Source: Archivesica marissinica (Eukaryota > Mollusca > Bivalvia > Venerida > Vesicomyidae). From it: DNA of 64,000 nucleotides. Positions within the stretch are counted from its first letter, which is position 1. Each line of letters begins with the position of its first letter. The DNA is taken from positions 38,773,382-38,837,381 of the forward strand of contig CM026394.1 in the NCBI GenBank assembly GCA_014843695.1, given 5' to 3'. Under the pieces are notes generated by a model. It was not told the DNA's origin, ran no database searches, and was given only the letters and a program-made list of their open reading frames with translations. Shown piece by piece: positions 35,701-45,967 of this stretch. A program made the translations under genes and the position numbers.

Positions 35701-38700
35701 AAATAAACACCTATCTTACACTAATAAACACAAATGTCGGTGATCACTGGATGAAATAAACTCCTATCTTACACTAATAAACACAAATGTCGGTGACCAC
35801 TTGATGAAATAAAATACTATCTTACACTAATAAGCACAAATGTCGGTGATCACTTGGTGAAATAAAATACTATCTTACACTAATAAACACAAATGTCGGT
35901 GATCACTGGATGAAATAAACTCCTATCTTACACTAATAAGCACAAATGTCGGTGATCACTTGATGAAATAAACTCCTATCTTACACTAATAAGCACAAAT
36001 GTCGGTGACCACTTGGTGAAATAAAATCCTATCTTACACTAATAAGCACAAATGTCGGTGATCACTCGGTGAAATAAACTCCTATCTTACACTAATAAAC
36101 ACAAATGTCGGTGATCACTACTTGAAATAAATCTATCTTACACAATAAAACATGCGGTGATACTGGAAATAAAATACTATCTTACACCAATAAACACAAA
36201 TGTCGGTGATCACTGGATGAAATAAAATACTATCTTACACCAATAAACACAAATGTCGGTGATCACTGGATGAAATAAAATACTATCTTACACCAATAAA
36301 CACAAATGTCGGTGATCACTGGATGAAATAAAATACTATCTTACACCAATAAACACAAATGTCGGTGATCACTGGATGAAATAAAATACTATCTTACACC
36401 AATAAACACAAATGTCGGTGATCACTGGATGAAATAAAATACTATCTTACACCAATAAACACAAATGTCGGTGATCACTGGATGAAATAAAATACTATCT
36501 TACACCAATAAACACAAATGTCGGTGATCACTGGATGAAATAAAATACTATCTTACACCAATAAACACAAATGTCGGTGATCACTGGATGAAATAAAATA
36601 CTATCTTACACCAATAAACACAAATGTCGGTGATCACTGGATGAAATAAAATACTATCTTACACCAATAAACACAAATGTCGGTGATCACTGGATGAAAT
36701 AAAATACTATCTTACACTAATAAACACAAATAGTCTCTATATTTTCATATTCAATGGGTTCAGCTGCACATCATACCCCTTACCCTTTATTTGTATCATT
36801 ATCTTGTGGAAGTCGTGATAGCGCGTGGATGCGCATTAGCTTCAGGTGCGAAAGGTCCGGAGTTCGAGCCCCGCTGGAGCCGTTACGATTGTGCCCTTAT
36901 GAGCATTTTAATTCCACGTTGCCTCTTCTCTTTCCCTCGTGGCGATGGATTTTAATGAGGTTTCGAGAGTGATTAATATAAGTTGAAATAACTTGTTTCT
37001 CAATCGAGCTAAAATAAATTTGTATAAACTAAAAATGTTATCATATCCATATATTTAGGATACATTCTCTTTGTTAAGATCATAAGTATACCAATACTTA
37101 CTAGTAGTTTAATGTTATGATATACAATTACAGCTGTAAATTAAAGTCCCATTGGTTATATATTTTAGTTTTCAGAATATTAATCTATGTAATAAAATAA
37201 TGTATGTATTAATAATAAATTTAATATTTACTTAATACATTCTTAATAATTGCATGAAAGATGTTTGGTGTGTTATTTATAAAAATAAATAAAAGCATTT
37301 AAAGTAAGTTAACATGGCATGCATATGTTAGTAAAGCATTCTTCTTCTATATTATCACATATTATCACATATAAATATTTGCTTTAGTGTTACATAATTA
37401 ATTAGATATATTGATATAGTTATTTGCTGTCGCCATATTTGTTTATATGTACATGTATACCATTGGGTCTGAGACCTTTCTGAATTTAAACAAATAAAAC
37501 TTTTGAAAACGTTTTTTTATCATTATATAGTGCCTGTCTGAGGTGATATTCACCGAGTCGCCGGCTTCAAATACAACTTAAAAAGAATCTCTCTTGTTTG
37601 CTTAGGTATTTTCATCGATTTTATTTCATCATTTTACCCCGTTGACCCAATTGAGTAATTTCACGATGTGTGAGTTTTACCCTGACACCGGCACGTCCAT
37701 ATAAAGCTTTGAAAAAAACGTCTTTATATTGAGCTCGCCCATATGGTTCGCCGGCGGTGAGGGTAAATAAGCTCAATCATCGTCTTTATATTGCATTTAC
37801 GACTTTTCATATTTTCAATATTTTGAAGAAAATGTGATGGCACGTATCTGTATAGTTTATACAAATTTATTTTAGCTCGATTGCGAAACAAGTTATTTCA
37901 ACTTATATAAATCACTCTCGAGACCTCATTCCTGATGGAATCCATCGCCACGAGGGAGAGAGAAGAGGCAACGTGGAATTTAAATGCCTTGCCTAAGGGC
38001 ACAATCGTAACGGCTCCAGTGGGGCTCGAACTCCGGACATTTCGCACCTGAAGCGAACGCGCATCCACTGCGCTATCACGACTTCCTGTAGCGCCCACAT
38101 GAAGCTACGCGACTGCATATAATTATATTGCGATCTTAAAACCGGAATAATACTTTACCTGAACCTGTATGACGGTATTCAATAATTGCACAGCTTTACT
38201 ACAGGTGAATAACTTTCATTAAAGTAATTTATTATGACTGCTATAAAACGTGCCTAAAATACATTACTACCTGCGTAGCTTCCTTCCCACTGCGTCCGTC
38301 CAATATATTATTCATGGTTTGTGCTTTTGAAAAATGTCCTATTTTAGGTAAATTATGAACATAAGAGCTTGTAAACATCAGCGGTGATTTCATACAATAT
38401 TTTATGAAGCGAGTATAGGAATTTTACATTTTAGGCAAACCTATTGGCGAGATTAATAGCAAACTTCCAAAACGGGTTTCATAAAACATTGCATGAAATC
38501 ATCACTAGTGTGAGATCCTGTTATCACATTACGACAGTAACAACAACCATATATTTGAAGAAGAAAATATGTTTGTGTGTGTTTTACGTTTATTTATCGT
38601 CGCTACCGATTGCCCATATGAGCGACGCCTCCTGAAGAGATTAGTCATTTTAGATTGTTGGAGGATAGTGCAATGATACACAGAGAGATCCATTCCAGAG

Positions 38701-39861
38701 TCGTCTTTGGTACGTTTACGTGCACGGTGTAAAGCACCGACACGAGAACTCGGTTTAACGTCCTATCTGAAAGACTGTTAATTTTTGTATAGGGTCAGAC
38801 GTGGGATCGAACCTGCGATCCCTGGATTACCAGTCCAGCGTGCTACCACTGGACTACAGATCCGTCTGTAAGAAGAAAATACGTTTCTGTTTGCCAGTAT
38901 ATTGCTGAGCATTATTACGTTACGGTGTAATTGTACGCCATAGTAAATACAGTCAAACCTGTGTTTGTGGTCACCTCTATTAACCCATTTCATTCTGGAT
39001 ACATTTATAGGCTTTTGCAAACAACATAGATCCAGATCAGCCGCAGCATGACGATGCGTGCTGATCAGGATCTATGTTGTTTGCTACATAGCCAAGTGTC
39101 TTAGCAAGATCATCTGAATAGCAAACAGTATAGAGCCTGATCAGATGGCACGTTCCGTGGCAGTTGATCTGGCTCCATGTTCTTTGCAAATACTGTTTGA
39201 ACGGTATCCAGAATGAAATGGGTTAAGCAGCCAACCTGTATTAAACAGCCAGTTTCCAGATTCCCAATATGTTGTTTTATTATATATTTGACCTCTATTA
39301 AGCAGCCACCTGTGCTAAGCAGCCACTTTCTCTGACTCCCTTGGCTGGCTGCTTAAGACAGATTTGACTGTAGTCACTGATAATCAAATAACATCGAGCA
39401 AATAATCGACACACTATTTTTATTCACTGTTTCCCACTAGTGTATATTTAGCATTATTTTATTGCAATTGATGTTCAACACAAAAAAGCATGAACACAAA
39501 CAACATGAATAATTATGTCGAATGTGTATTGCAAGCTGTCAATGTTATGCCGCGACCAATCAGAATCCTTCAATGTGTTATGTCTGTCTGTATTGCACTG
39601 AATACAAGCACAGTTATGTGACACCTGTTCCTACAGCCGTAGACTAATATGTCTCGATACCTCATTTCTTATGGAATCCATCGCCATGGGGAGAGAAGAG
39701 CGGCAATGTAGGTTCAAGTGCCTTACCTAAGGAAATCACCGCCTGCGTGGTCGAGTGGTTTATGTCGCTGACTTGTATACCACTGTAGCATATCATCTCT
39801 GATGGTCACGTGTTCGAGCATCATTATATGAAAAAGGTGCCATTTTCTTACGGAGGTTGGT

Positions 39862-39930
<69 letters not shown>

Positions 39931-40816
39931 CTCGCCCTCTCGCTCTCTCCCTCTCCCACTCGCTCTCTCTCGCTCTCTCGCTCTCTCTCGCTCGCTCTCT
40001 TTCGCTCTATCTCGCGCTATTTCTATCTCCTCTACCCTCCCCTCCCTTCTCCCTCACCCCCTCCCACTCTATATATATCGCTCTCTCTATCTCCCTCCCT
40101 TCTCCCTCACCTCCTCCCACTCTATATATCTCGCTCTCTCTATCTCCCCTCCCTTCTCTCTCTCGCTCTTTCTCTCTCGCTCGCTCTCTCTTGATCTCTC
40201 TCGCGCTCTCTCTACTCCTCTCCCCTCCCCCCTCCCTTCTCCATCTCCCACTCTCTCTCTCGATCTCTCCCTCCCCTCCCTTCTCCCTCTCCCGCTCCCA
40301 CTCTCTCTCGCTATCTCGCTCTCTCACGCTCTCTCGCTCTCTTTCTCGCTCTCTCGCGCTCTCTCTCTATCCTCCCCTCCACCTCCCTCTCCCACTATAT
40401 CTCTATCTCTCTCTTTATTCTCTCTCTTTAATCATAGAAAATAAATATAGTTTATACAATTTTATTTAGCTCGATTGCGAAACAAGACCTCATTTCTGAT
40501 AGAATACATCGCCACGAGGGAGAGAGAAGGGGCAACGTGGAATTTAAATACCGTGCCTAAGGACACACTCGTAACGGCTCCAACGGAGCTCGAACTCCGG
40601 GACTTTCGCACCTGAAGCAAACGCACTACCACTACGCTATCACGAATTCCTCTATATTAACAAATAACTATATATACTCACGGCACACTGACAATCTGTG
40701 AGGCTTGGGTCGAATTTTACTAATGCAGCTGTCATTTCTTGTATGCTCAGGTGGTTGTTGTGGTCTTTGTCAGCGATACTCCAGAACTGCTCACACTGTT
40801 GCTGTGACAAGGTCAT
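26550..40816 (-). CDS. EF-hand protein B (3 exons, 141 aa, four EF-hands)
   Basis: Exons 40816-40682, 34448-34360 and 26751-26550 join to 426 nt; introns are GT-AG with phases 0 and 2. The protein starts MTLSQQQCEQFW and has four 12-residue loops at residues 16-27 (DKDHNNHLSIQE), 52-63 (DSNQDNTISKNE), 86-97 (DSDNSGELTRKE) and 123-134 (DMNKDNIISKAE). That is the length and spacing of calmodulin-superfamily Ca2+ sensors. The protein is cytosolic by inference, with no signal peptide or membrane segment. It is a tandem paralogue of gene A. Loops 1, 2 and 4 have Asn in place of Gly at position 6, so Ca2+ binding may be altered. Target and pathway are unknown. Confidence 0.92.
26832..27028 (-). mobile_element. 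SINE family E copy
   Basis: The head at the right (minus strand GTCTCCATGGCCTAGTGGTT) has an A box and is followed by the B box AGGTTCGAACCTCG. The body ATCAGTATTTCCCGAATCCT is at the left. It lies in intron 2 of gene B, about 80 nt upstream of exon 3. Confidence 0.75.
27885..28110. repeat. dispersed AT-rich repeat
   Basis: AATAATATTTTATTGCATTT followed by GGGCTACAAGTAATAACAAC resembles the central parts of 26055-26260 and 42170-42330. The type is undetermined. Confidence 0.45.
28174..28357. mobile_element. pogo/Tc1-mariner-like MITE, copy 1
   Basis: The ends are CAGTCAAACCTGT and ACAGGTTTGACTG, each flanked by TA. The interior repeats TTAAGCAGCCAACCTGTATT. It is 184 bp and non-autonomous. 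Other copies lie at 28949-29177, 38950-39370 and 56284-56460. Confidence 0.85.
28622..28910 (+). mobile_element. SINE family A, reference copy
   Basis: The head TAGTCTAGTGGTAACACGCT holds an A box, followed by the B box TAGGTTCGATACCC. The body has CTTTCAGATGAGACGTTAAA and ACCAGAGGAGACTCTGGAAT. The 3' end is GGCGTCGCTCATATGGGCAA followed by the ATAAATAAACG tail. Confidence 0.85.
28949..29177. mobile_element. pogo/Tc1-mariner-like MITE, copy 2
   Basis: It begins CAGTCAAAAGTGTGTTAGTG and ends AAGACAGGGTTGACTAT. The ends are eroded relative to the copy at 28174. The interior TTAAGCAGCC repeats are conserved. Confidence 0.75.
29822..30116 (-). mobile_element. SINE family A, complete copy
   Basis: It runs from the tail (ACGTTTATTTATCGTCGCTA) to the head (CGCACCACAGATCCGTCTGT). 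The B box complement is GGGATCGAACCTGCG. Confidence 0.8.
30135..30328 (-). mobile_element. SINE family E copy
   Basis: The body is TCAGTACTCCCCGAATCCTA and the head complement is CTTAACCACTAGGCCACGGA. It is followed directly by the 45-bp array. Confidence 0.75.
30355..32422. repeat. 45-bp minisatellite, left part
   Basis: About 46 units read GGCTGTATGTATGTATATTG, then TAACGTGGTATAGGCAGACA, then TGTTT. The GTAT number within the unit varies between two and four. All minus-strand frames are open for long stretches; these are artefacts. Small deletions cluster near 31920-32160. It lies in intron 2 of EF-hand gene B. Confidence 0.93.
32423..33422. other. assembly gap, exactly 1000 N
   Basis: The run of N starts inside the 45-bp array and ends inside a GTAT-rich array. 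The round length suggests a placeholder, so the true array size is unknown. Frames spanning it are meaningless. Confidence 0.97.
33423..34035. repeat. TATG-type microsatellite
   Basis: A 9-bp phase (TATGTATGT with single-base variants) runs to about 33838. A pure GTAT tetranucleotide of about 200 bp follows. This is an expansion of the GTAT run found inside each 45-bp unit. Confidence 0.92.
34036..34300. repeat. 45-bp minisatellite, right part
   Basis: About six units, the last ones diverged, end some 60 nt from exon 2 of EF-hand gene B. Confidence 0.9.
34360..34448 (-). CDS. EF-hand gene B, exon 2 (EF2)
   Basis: The acceptor is TTTGCAG before GGTATGTT. The exon encodes residues 46-74, GMFCGVDSNQDNTISKNEF then KEMRDKPAR, plus two bases. 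The donor is GTTC|GTGAGT. Confidence 0.92.
34818..35150. repeat. G/T-only low-complexity tract (T runs with GGTGGTGTG)
   Basis: More than 300 bp consist almost only of T and G on the plus strand, in units like TTTTTTTTGGTGGTGTGTG. The stop-free plus frames rich in Phe, Val and Cys are artefacts. Confidence 0.9.
35151..36735. repeat. 53-bp minisatellite (AAATGTCGGTGATCACTGGA core)
   Basis: About 30 units read AAATGTCGGTGATCACTGGA, TGAAATAAAATACTATCTTA, CACTAATAAACAC. Units at 36170-36700 share CACCAAT instead of CACTAAT and are nearly identical, indicating a recent local expansion. It lies in intron 1 of gene B. Confidence 0.93.
36808..37030 (+). mobile_element. SINE family B copy
   Basis: It runs from GGAAGTCGTGATAGCGCGTG to the tail CTCAATCGAGCTAAAATAAA. 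It is inserted just beyond the 53-bp array, antisense to gene B. Confidence 0.8.
37031..37850. other. no recognisable gene (intron 1 of EF-hand gene B)
   Basis: AT-rich sequence. A short imperfect inverted pair (AACGTCTTTATATTGAGCTC and its repeat CGTCTTTATATTGCATTTAC near 37720-37800) is the only structure noticed. Confidence 0.5.
37853..38087 (-). mobile_element. SINE family B, complete copy
   Basis: It is nearly identical to the 20897-21138 copy, from the TTATACAAATTTATTTTAGC tail to the CGCTATCACGACTTCC head. Confidence 0.85.
38575..38872 (-). mobile_element. SINE family A, complete copy
   Basis: The tail (TTACGTTTATTTATCGTCGC) is at the left. The B box complement (GGGATCGAACCTGCG) and head (CCACTGGACTACAGATCCGT) are at the right. 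Confidence 0.82.
38950..39370. mobile_element. pogo-like MITE copy 3, interrupted by a piggyBac-like MITE
   Basis: The ends are CAGTCAAACCTGT and ACAGATTTGACTG with flanking TA. The interior TATTAAGCAGCC is broken at its TTAA by the 38984-39222 element. Copy 1 (28174-28357) shows the empty site. Confidence 0.88.
38984..39222. mobile_element. TTAA-flanked MITE (piggyBac-like), copy 3, nested
   Basis: The terminal repeats CCCATTTCATTCTGGATA are the same as in copy 2. The target duplication TTAA lies at 38980-38983 and 39223-39226. It is nested in the pogo-like MITE. Confidence 0.9.
39650..39726 (-). mobile_element. SINE family B scrap
   Basis: TCGATACCTCATTTCTTATG through GGTTCAAGTGCCTTACCTAA is a diverged body fragment. 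Confidence 0.6.
39728..39870 (+). mobile_element. SINE family G copy
   Basis: The head CGCCTGCGTGGTCGAGTGGT and the B box GTGTTCGAGC are followed by ATTTTCTTACGGAGGTTGGT, running straight into the CT tract. Confidence 0.7.
39862..40435. repeat. CT-rich polypyrimidine tract
   Basis: Pure CT for about 65 bp is followed by interrupted CTCTCTCGCTCT and CCCTCCCTTCTCCCTC blocks. It is a candidate for triplex (H-DNA) formation. It lies in intron 1 of EF-hand gene B. Ser/Leu-rich frames here are artefacts. Confidence 0.93.
40448..40650 (-). mobile_element. SINE family B copy 30 nt from the exon 1 donor of gene B
   Basis: The tail is TTTATTTAGCTCGATTGCGA. The head ends at 40650, sense with gene B, about 30 nt inside intron 1. 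Part of the tail region is deleted. Confidence 0.78.
40682..40816 (-). CDS. EF-hand gene B, exon 1 (EF1)
   Basis: The ATG is at 40816-40814 after TTCGAG. The exon encodes residues 1-45 and ends TGTGCC|GTGAGT. An acceptor-like GTTTTACAG ending at 40843 suggests that the 5' UTR is split and an upstream non-coding exon exists. Confidence 0.9.
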
Positions 40817-40949
40817 CTCGAACGGCAAATACAATATCTACTCTGTAAAACAATACACACAATTAGTTATACAGTAGTCCTGACCTTTTTGGTTTTTAAA
40901 ATGTGTCACCTCGCTAAAAAAAAACAGGAGCTATCGTGTTGACGTCGGT

Positions 40950-41207
40950 TGACGTCAGTGTGGCGTCATTGACAAAAAAGTTTAAACGTTATTTATTTTA
41001 CAACGATTGCGAAGCAAGTTTTAACTACTTATATTAATCACTCTCGTTGGCGCGGATGAAAGCGTAACTGTGGGCATTCGTGAGGGAGGAAACCGGAGCA
41101 CCCGGAGAAAACCCACCTGTCCGATCTGGCGACCACCGTACCATCTCACATACTTCCTGGTCCGAATTGACGTCAGGATATATCGTAGTGACGTCAGTGT
41201 GACGTCA
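40950..41207. promoter_or_regulatory. cluster of four CRE palindromes TGACGTCA upstream of gene B
   Basis: Perfect TGACGTCA occurs at 40950-40957, 41168-41175, 41189-41196 and 41200-41207. Related GACGTCGG and GGCGTCATT lie nearby. The cluster sits 105-365 nt upstream of the inferred 5' UTR acceptor of EF-hand gene B. A SINE D splits it. This is the full CREB/ATF consensus. Promoter function is an inference. Confidence 0.55.
40998..41160 (-). mobile_element. SINE family D copy, head truncated
   Basis: The tail (TTTACAACGATTGCGAAGCA), the middle (CGTTGGCGCGGATGAAAGCG) and GGAAACCGGAGCACCCGGAG are visible. It ends at CATACTTCCTGGTCCGA before the tRNA head, between CRE motifs. Confidence 0.78.
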
Positions 41208-41309
41208 TTGTGACATGTGCCCTAATCAGTTTATATGATACTTAAATATGTTATAAAAACGTCCAATGTCAATTCCAATCTGCAGAACCACTGCGATATC
41301 ACGACTTCC

Positions 41310-41403
41310 ACAATGTTAATTTTATTAGGGTCAGACGGGGAATCGAACCTGCGATCCCTAGATTACCAGTCCAGTGTGTTACCACAGGACTACAGATCCG
41401 TCA
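41310..41403 (-). mobile_element. SINE family A head only
   Basis: GGGTCAGACGGGGAATCGAA through GGACTACAGATCCGTC is the tRNA-like part without the body. Confidence 0.75.
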
Positions 41404-42170
41404 TTTTTCATTAATAAAGTATTACGGTAAAACGTAAATTTTGGAATATATGGCCATAAACCTCTGTGAAATTATGTGTATTTTTTAACAAAATCAGCAA
41501 TATTTCTGTAAATGTTGGTTCACTAAAGTTAAAAACACTAGGAAAAATTTGTATATGAAAAGTTTCAAATTTATTGGCCATTTACAATGATAGAAATATG
41601 GCAAAGACGAATAAATAGTATATGAATTATAGTATTATTTTTCCAACTTAAGAAAGAAAACCAGACTTTAAAGGACCTCAATGCGAAAGCGCATTTATCG
41701 TAAGCCCTTAACATCGACTTTAAAGCGGAATTAACAACACAAATAGTGTACATTGTAGATTAAAAAATTTAAAACAGCTTTAATACATCCACTAAATAAA
41801 ATCCGTGGAATTGTTATCAAACATACAGATAAGAGTAGAATTAGATTTTACAAAATTTACAAATATATATAAATTTCCCGATTTCTATATATATAAGAAA
41901 TATACTTACGAAATGTGCGTGCGAACAAACTGTAATAAATATCTCAATACCGTGTATCAACCGTTGGATTAATTTAAATAATTTAGTTTGCAAATGCTTG
42001 TCTGGATTTGCAAGTGTGTGTAGCCAATCGTAAAATATACTTGAGATACGAAACAAATTCAATGTAGATGTTGTCGTCTGCAACGTTTATTGAGTTACAA
42101 AAGCTTCGCTGCGTCGCCCACATCCCCTGACTACGGTGTTCTTTTAGAATCATCTTGACCGTTTTTAGTT
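41404..42170. other. no recognisable gene
   Basis: AT-rich sequence between the two EF-hand genes. Short stop-free minus frames show no family motif or convincing splice pair. The untranslated first exon of gene B could lie here or further right. Confidence 0.4.
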
Positions 42171-42364
42171 TAATAATATTTGATTGCATTTTTTTCATCA
42201 CTACAATTTATACATGTATAAAATGACATACGTGGAAAACAATTAGAAATTAAATTAGGATTAATTAGTATTGCTGTATACGATTTAATCGTGGGTGTGT
42301 GTGTGTTGGGGGTGGGGTGGGGCAAATCGTAATTTAAAACCGACTCAAAACAAATCATGTACAA

Positions 42365-42719
42365 TAGGAAAATGACGATAACACGATGGTAGGATGACGA
42401 TAGTACGATAGTACGACGACTCGGTAATGATAATTATTAAGATGGAACGCTGACGATGTTATGCTGGTGATAATACAATAATAATAGCTCGTTATCGTGC
42501 AATCGTCATCATGTCGTCGTCATGACGTCATCGTACCATCGTGATATCATCATCGCAATATCGTCATCACATCACCTTGATATCATCATCACACTCTCGA
42601 TATCATATCATTGTCACGGATATCATCATTGCAATATTATCACCATATCATCTTGATATCATCATGGCAATATCATCATCACATGGTATTATCATCATCA
42701 TCATCATCATCATCATAAT

Positions 42720-42764
<45 letters not shown>

Positions 42765-43012
42765 CATCATAATCATCATCATCATAATCATCATTATAAT
42801 CATCAGCAGCATCATAATCATCATCATAATCATCATCATCATAATCATCATCATAATCATCATCATCAACAGCAGCATCATAATCATCATCATAATATAA
42901 TGATCATCATAATCATCAGCATCATCATAATCATCATCATCAACAGCATCATCATAATCATCATCATAATCATAATCATCATCATCATCAACATCATTAT
43001 CATTCATGAGTA
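42365..43012. repeat. ATC/CAT trinucleotide microsatellite with an embedded GCA run
   Basis: Diverged GATATCATCATCAC units (42380-42690) lead into pure CATCAT with interspersed AATCAT. A run of about 11 GCA triplets lies at 42730-42762. Homopolymer frames (Ile, Ser; Asp, Met, Leu) are artefacts. Confidence 0.92.
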
Positions 43013-43452
43013 GTTGTAATCTTGATCATTGGAAATCATAAAATAAATGCTAGTTGAAAATACAAATGTTTCAGTATTTACAACAAAGTTATAATTATAT
43101 AATATATAATGTACAGCATAAAAGCACAATACCACTCCATCGTGAGTTCGTCGCCGTATCATCGAAATCTCGTCATCGTATTAACTCATCGCGAGCTAAT
43201 CATCGTACTTGTCAGCGTCATCGTACAATCGCGCAACGATGTTTTTCCGTGACTGATGGCGCTAACGCACCACCGTACAATAAAGTAATAAAATGCAAAA
43301 TGTAATTTTGCTGACGGCTATAATTTATGCAAATCGGGAGATTAGTCATCAATTTTAAGACGGTTTTAAAAGGTTGTGGTTTGCTGTTATAGGTGGGTTG
43401 CAAGAAAGTTGGACACATTTAAGATAAAAGCTCATGTTCTCAATAAGTAATA

Positions 43453-43620
43453 GCGTACGTGGTCCGTGCGTCGGATTTGGAATCGAACGATCACGGGTTC
43501 GATAGTCGGTCATGCCACATATGTAGTGGCATTCAGCTATTGAGCAGGGTACCTCACACACACGGTTTAGTACTGGTTAACCGATTAGGTCGGCTGAGCC
43601 TGCCAAGGAAAACAATCTAA
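43453..43620 (+). mobile_element. SINE family C copy
   Basis: The head is CGTGGTCCGTGCGTCGGATT with the B box CGGGTTCGATAGTC. The body has GGTACCTCACACACACGG and GAGCCTGCCAAGGAAAAC. The tail is lost. Confidence 0.72.
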
Positions 43621-43639
43621 AATCGTAAAAATAAGTTAT

Positions 43640-44500
43640 TGCTCCTCGACCTTTCTGTTTGTGACCTCTGTGGTAGAGTTGTTAACATTGTTGACTTTAA
43701 AGAATGTGCCTGTCATTGGTGTAGGTTCAAATCCCACTGAGGTGTCAACTTATTTCAAGTGAGGAAGCCATCCAGTTGGCTTGCAGAAAGTCGATGGTTA
43801 TACCCGTACATCCGTACGTGCCCACGTCTGTTCGCAGGAGCAACCGCGTGCGTTTTACGTTTATTTATCGTCGCTACCGGTTGCCCATATGAGCGGCGCC
43901 TCCTGAAGAGATTAGTCAGTTTAGAGTGTTGCATACCCATTCCAAAGTATCCTCTGTTTCTTTTACGTGCACGGTGTGAAGCACCGACACGAGACCTCGG
44001 TTTAAAGTCCGGTCTGAAAGACTGTTAATTTTAACAGACGGATCTATAGTCCAGTGGTAACACGCAGGACTGGTAATCCAGGGTCACAGGTTCGGACCCA
44101 AATACAATTAACATTATTTCAGATGGGACGTTAAATCGAGGTCTCGTGTCCGTGCTTTACACGTGTACGTAAAAGAACGGAGGAGACTCTGGAATGGGTC
44201 TCTGTCTGTATCATTGCACTATCCTCCAAAATCTAAAATGACTAATCTCTTCAGGAGGCGTCGCTCATATGGACAACCGGTAGCGACGATAAATAAACGT
44301 AAAACGCACGCGGTTGCTCCTGCGGATGCACGGGTATAACCATCGACTTTCTGCAAGCCAGCTGGATGGCTTCCTCACTTGAAATAATTTGACACCCCAG
44401 TGGGATTTGAACCTACACCGGTGACAGGCAAATTCTTTAAAGTCAACAATGTTAACAACTCTACCACAGAGGTCACACACAGAAAGGTCGACATGTAGCG
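43640..44500. repeat. inverted composite of SINE F and SINE A (~860 bp)
   Basis: The left arm (43645-43935) is a SINE F followed by a minus-strand SINE A 3' half. The right arm (about 44230-44490) is the reverse complement of the same junction, including GCAGAAAGTCGATGGTTATA and the joint GGAGCAACCGCGTGCGTTTT. The spacer holds the outer parts of two head-to-head SINE A copies (43848-44036 minus; 44036-44312 plus). It could fold into one long hairpin. Confidence 0.85.
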
Positions 44501-44521
44501 ACGATAAATAAACGTAAAACA

Positions 44522-44720
44522 CACACACTGTTAATTTTATTCGGGTCAGACAAGGGATCGAACCTGCGCTCCCTGGATTACCAGCGTGTTAACCACTGGA
44601 CTACATATCCGTCTGTAGGGGCAACCGTGTTCTTCCTCCACCAATAACAGCTGGAGAGTCGCCATATGACCAACAATGTCGGTGCGACATTAAACACTAA
44701 AACCAAACAACCAAACAACG
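44522..44720. mobile_element. SINE A head (minus) joined to a SINE F tail (plus)
   Basis: GGGTCAGACAAGGGATCGAA through CTACATATCCGTCTGT is a family A head. It is followed by TTCTTCCTCCACCAATAACA and GTGCGACATTAAACACTAAA, a family F 3' part. Confidence 0.7.
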
Positions 44721-45354
44721 CCTGTCCGTGACGTGGCGCGTTTTTCCGTGACGTGACGTGTGATGAACACGGATATTCACACCAACAACACGCGTCCGTG
44801 ACATATTCATGAATTTGTTGTTGATCATTTCTCATGACATGGACCGTACGTAACATTTGCTTATAAAATGAACATGTCCGCTTTCTATTTTGTTTATAAA
44901 ACTTTAAGCTTTATACTGCAGAACACTTTCTCAGGAGACAGTTTCAAATCGGTAAACTTTATTACGCATAACTATTATACAAAGCTGAAAGGAATTTCCA
45001 AATGAAGAAAACACAAAATACCACACGGCATAGGCGTAGGAGCCGGGTGGTAGGATGGCCTACCCCCTTCCTTCCCAACATACGATACCACACCCAACGT
45101 ATTTTGATCAATTTTATCAAATTCCATTTTGTTATGGAACATTTTTAGAGAAGTTTTTAAGTCAAGAAACATGTTTTTTGCAATTTATGGACAAGCCTAT
45201 TTATTGCCTGGTACCCAGCGTTAATCACAACATATTAGCGTGACTGCAACGATTTCGGTACCAGCCCAAGTGGTAACGAAAGTTTAGTAAAATCAGACAT
45301 TTAATTTTTAAAACCAACTGTTTTCTAATATGACGCTTAGTTAGTTTAGCTTAA

Positions 45355-45600
45355 ACGTTATTTATTTCACAACGATTGCGAAACAAGATATAACAACTTA
45401 TATTAATCATTTTCGTTGGTGCGAATGCAAGCGTATAATTATGTGGTCATGTGTGGGAGGAAACCGGAGTACCCGGAGAAAACCCACCTGTCCGATCTGG
45501 CGACCACCATACCATCTCACATACTTCCCGGTCCGAGGATCAAACCCGGGTTGCATTGGTGAGAAGCGAGCGTGCTAACCACTGCGCTAATCGGATGGAC
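45355..45600 (-). mobile_element. SINE family D, complete copy
   Basis: It runs from the TTCACAACGATTGCGAAACA tail through GGAAACCGGAGTACCCGGAG to the tRNA head. On the minus strand the head reads GATTAGCGCAGTGGTTAGCA, with the B box CGGGTTTGATCCTCGG. It is the reference copy for the family. Confidence 0.85.
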
Positions 45601-45967
45601 AGCTGAGGTAAGTTAACATAATGTATATGTAGATGTAACTATTTCGTACCCAGGCTTTTCGTACCACCCATCTACTTAAGTTGTTCAAGTTTTCGTTTCC
45701 AAACTAGGCCCAATCGGGCGTGAGCTTTACATAGTAAAATACATAAAAACCCGTTTTAAAATCGTCTGCATCGGGGGGCCCCTTACAGTTCAAAGTTTGT
45801 GGGGGGGATTATATGGTTTTGTGTCACCCCCCCCCCCGAACTTGTGAAACGTTCCTACGCATATGGTTCATGCTACACGATAGAATATAATAATACCTTT
45901 CGTAAATATAGGCCTACAGATTAGCATATAGTTAATGAATACATATTTATATAATAAAATGTATTAA

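Noticed and set aside
39723..40469. Ser/Leu- and Arg/Glu-rich frames
   Set aside because: CT-rich microsatellite read on either strand.
42541..43007. Poly-Ile/Ser and poly-Asp/Met frames
   Set aside because: CAT/ATC microsatellite with a GCA run.
44730..44815. GTGACGTG repeats as another CRE-type regulatory cluster
   Set aside because: None is the full TGACGTCA palindrome and they form a short local tandem repeat (CCGTGACGTG) with no gene start nearby.
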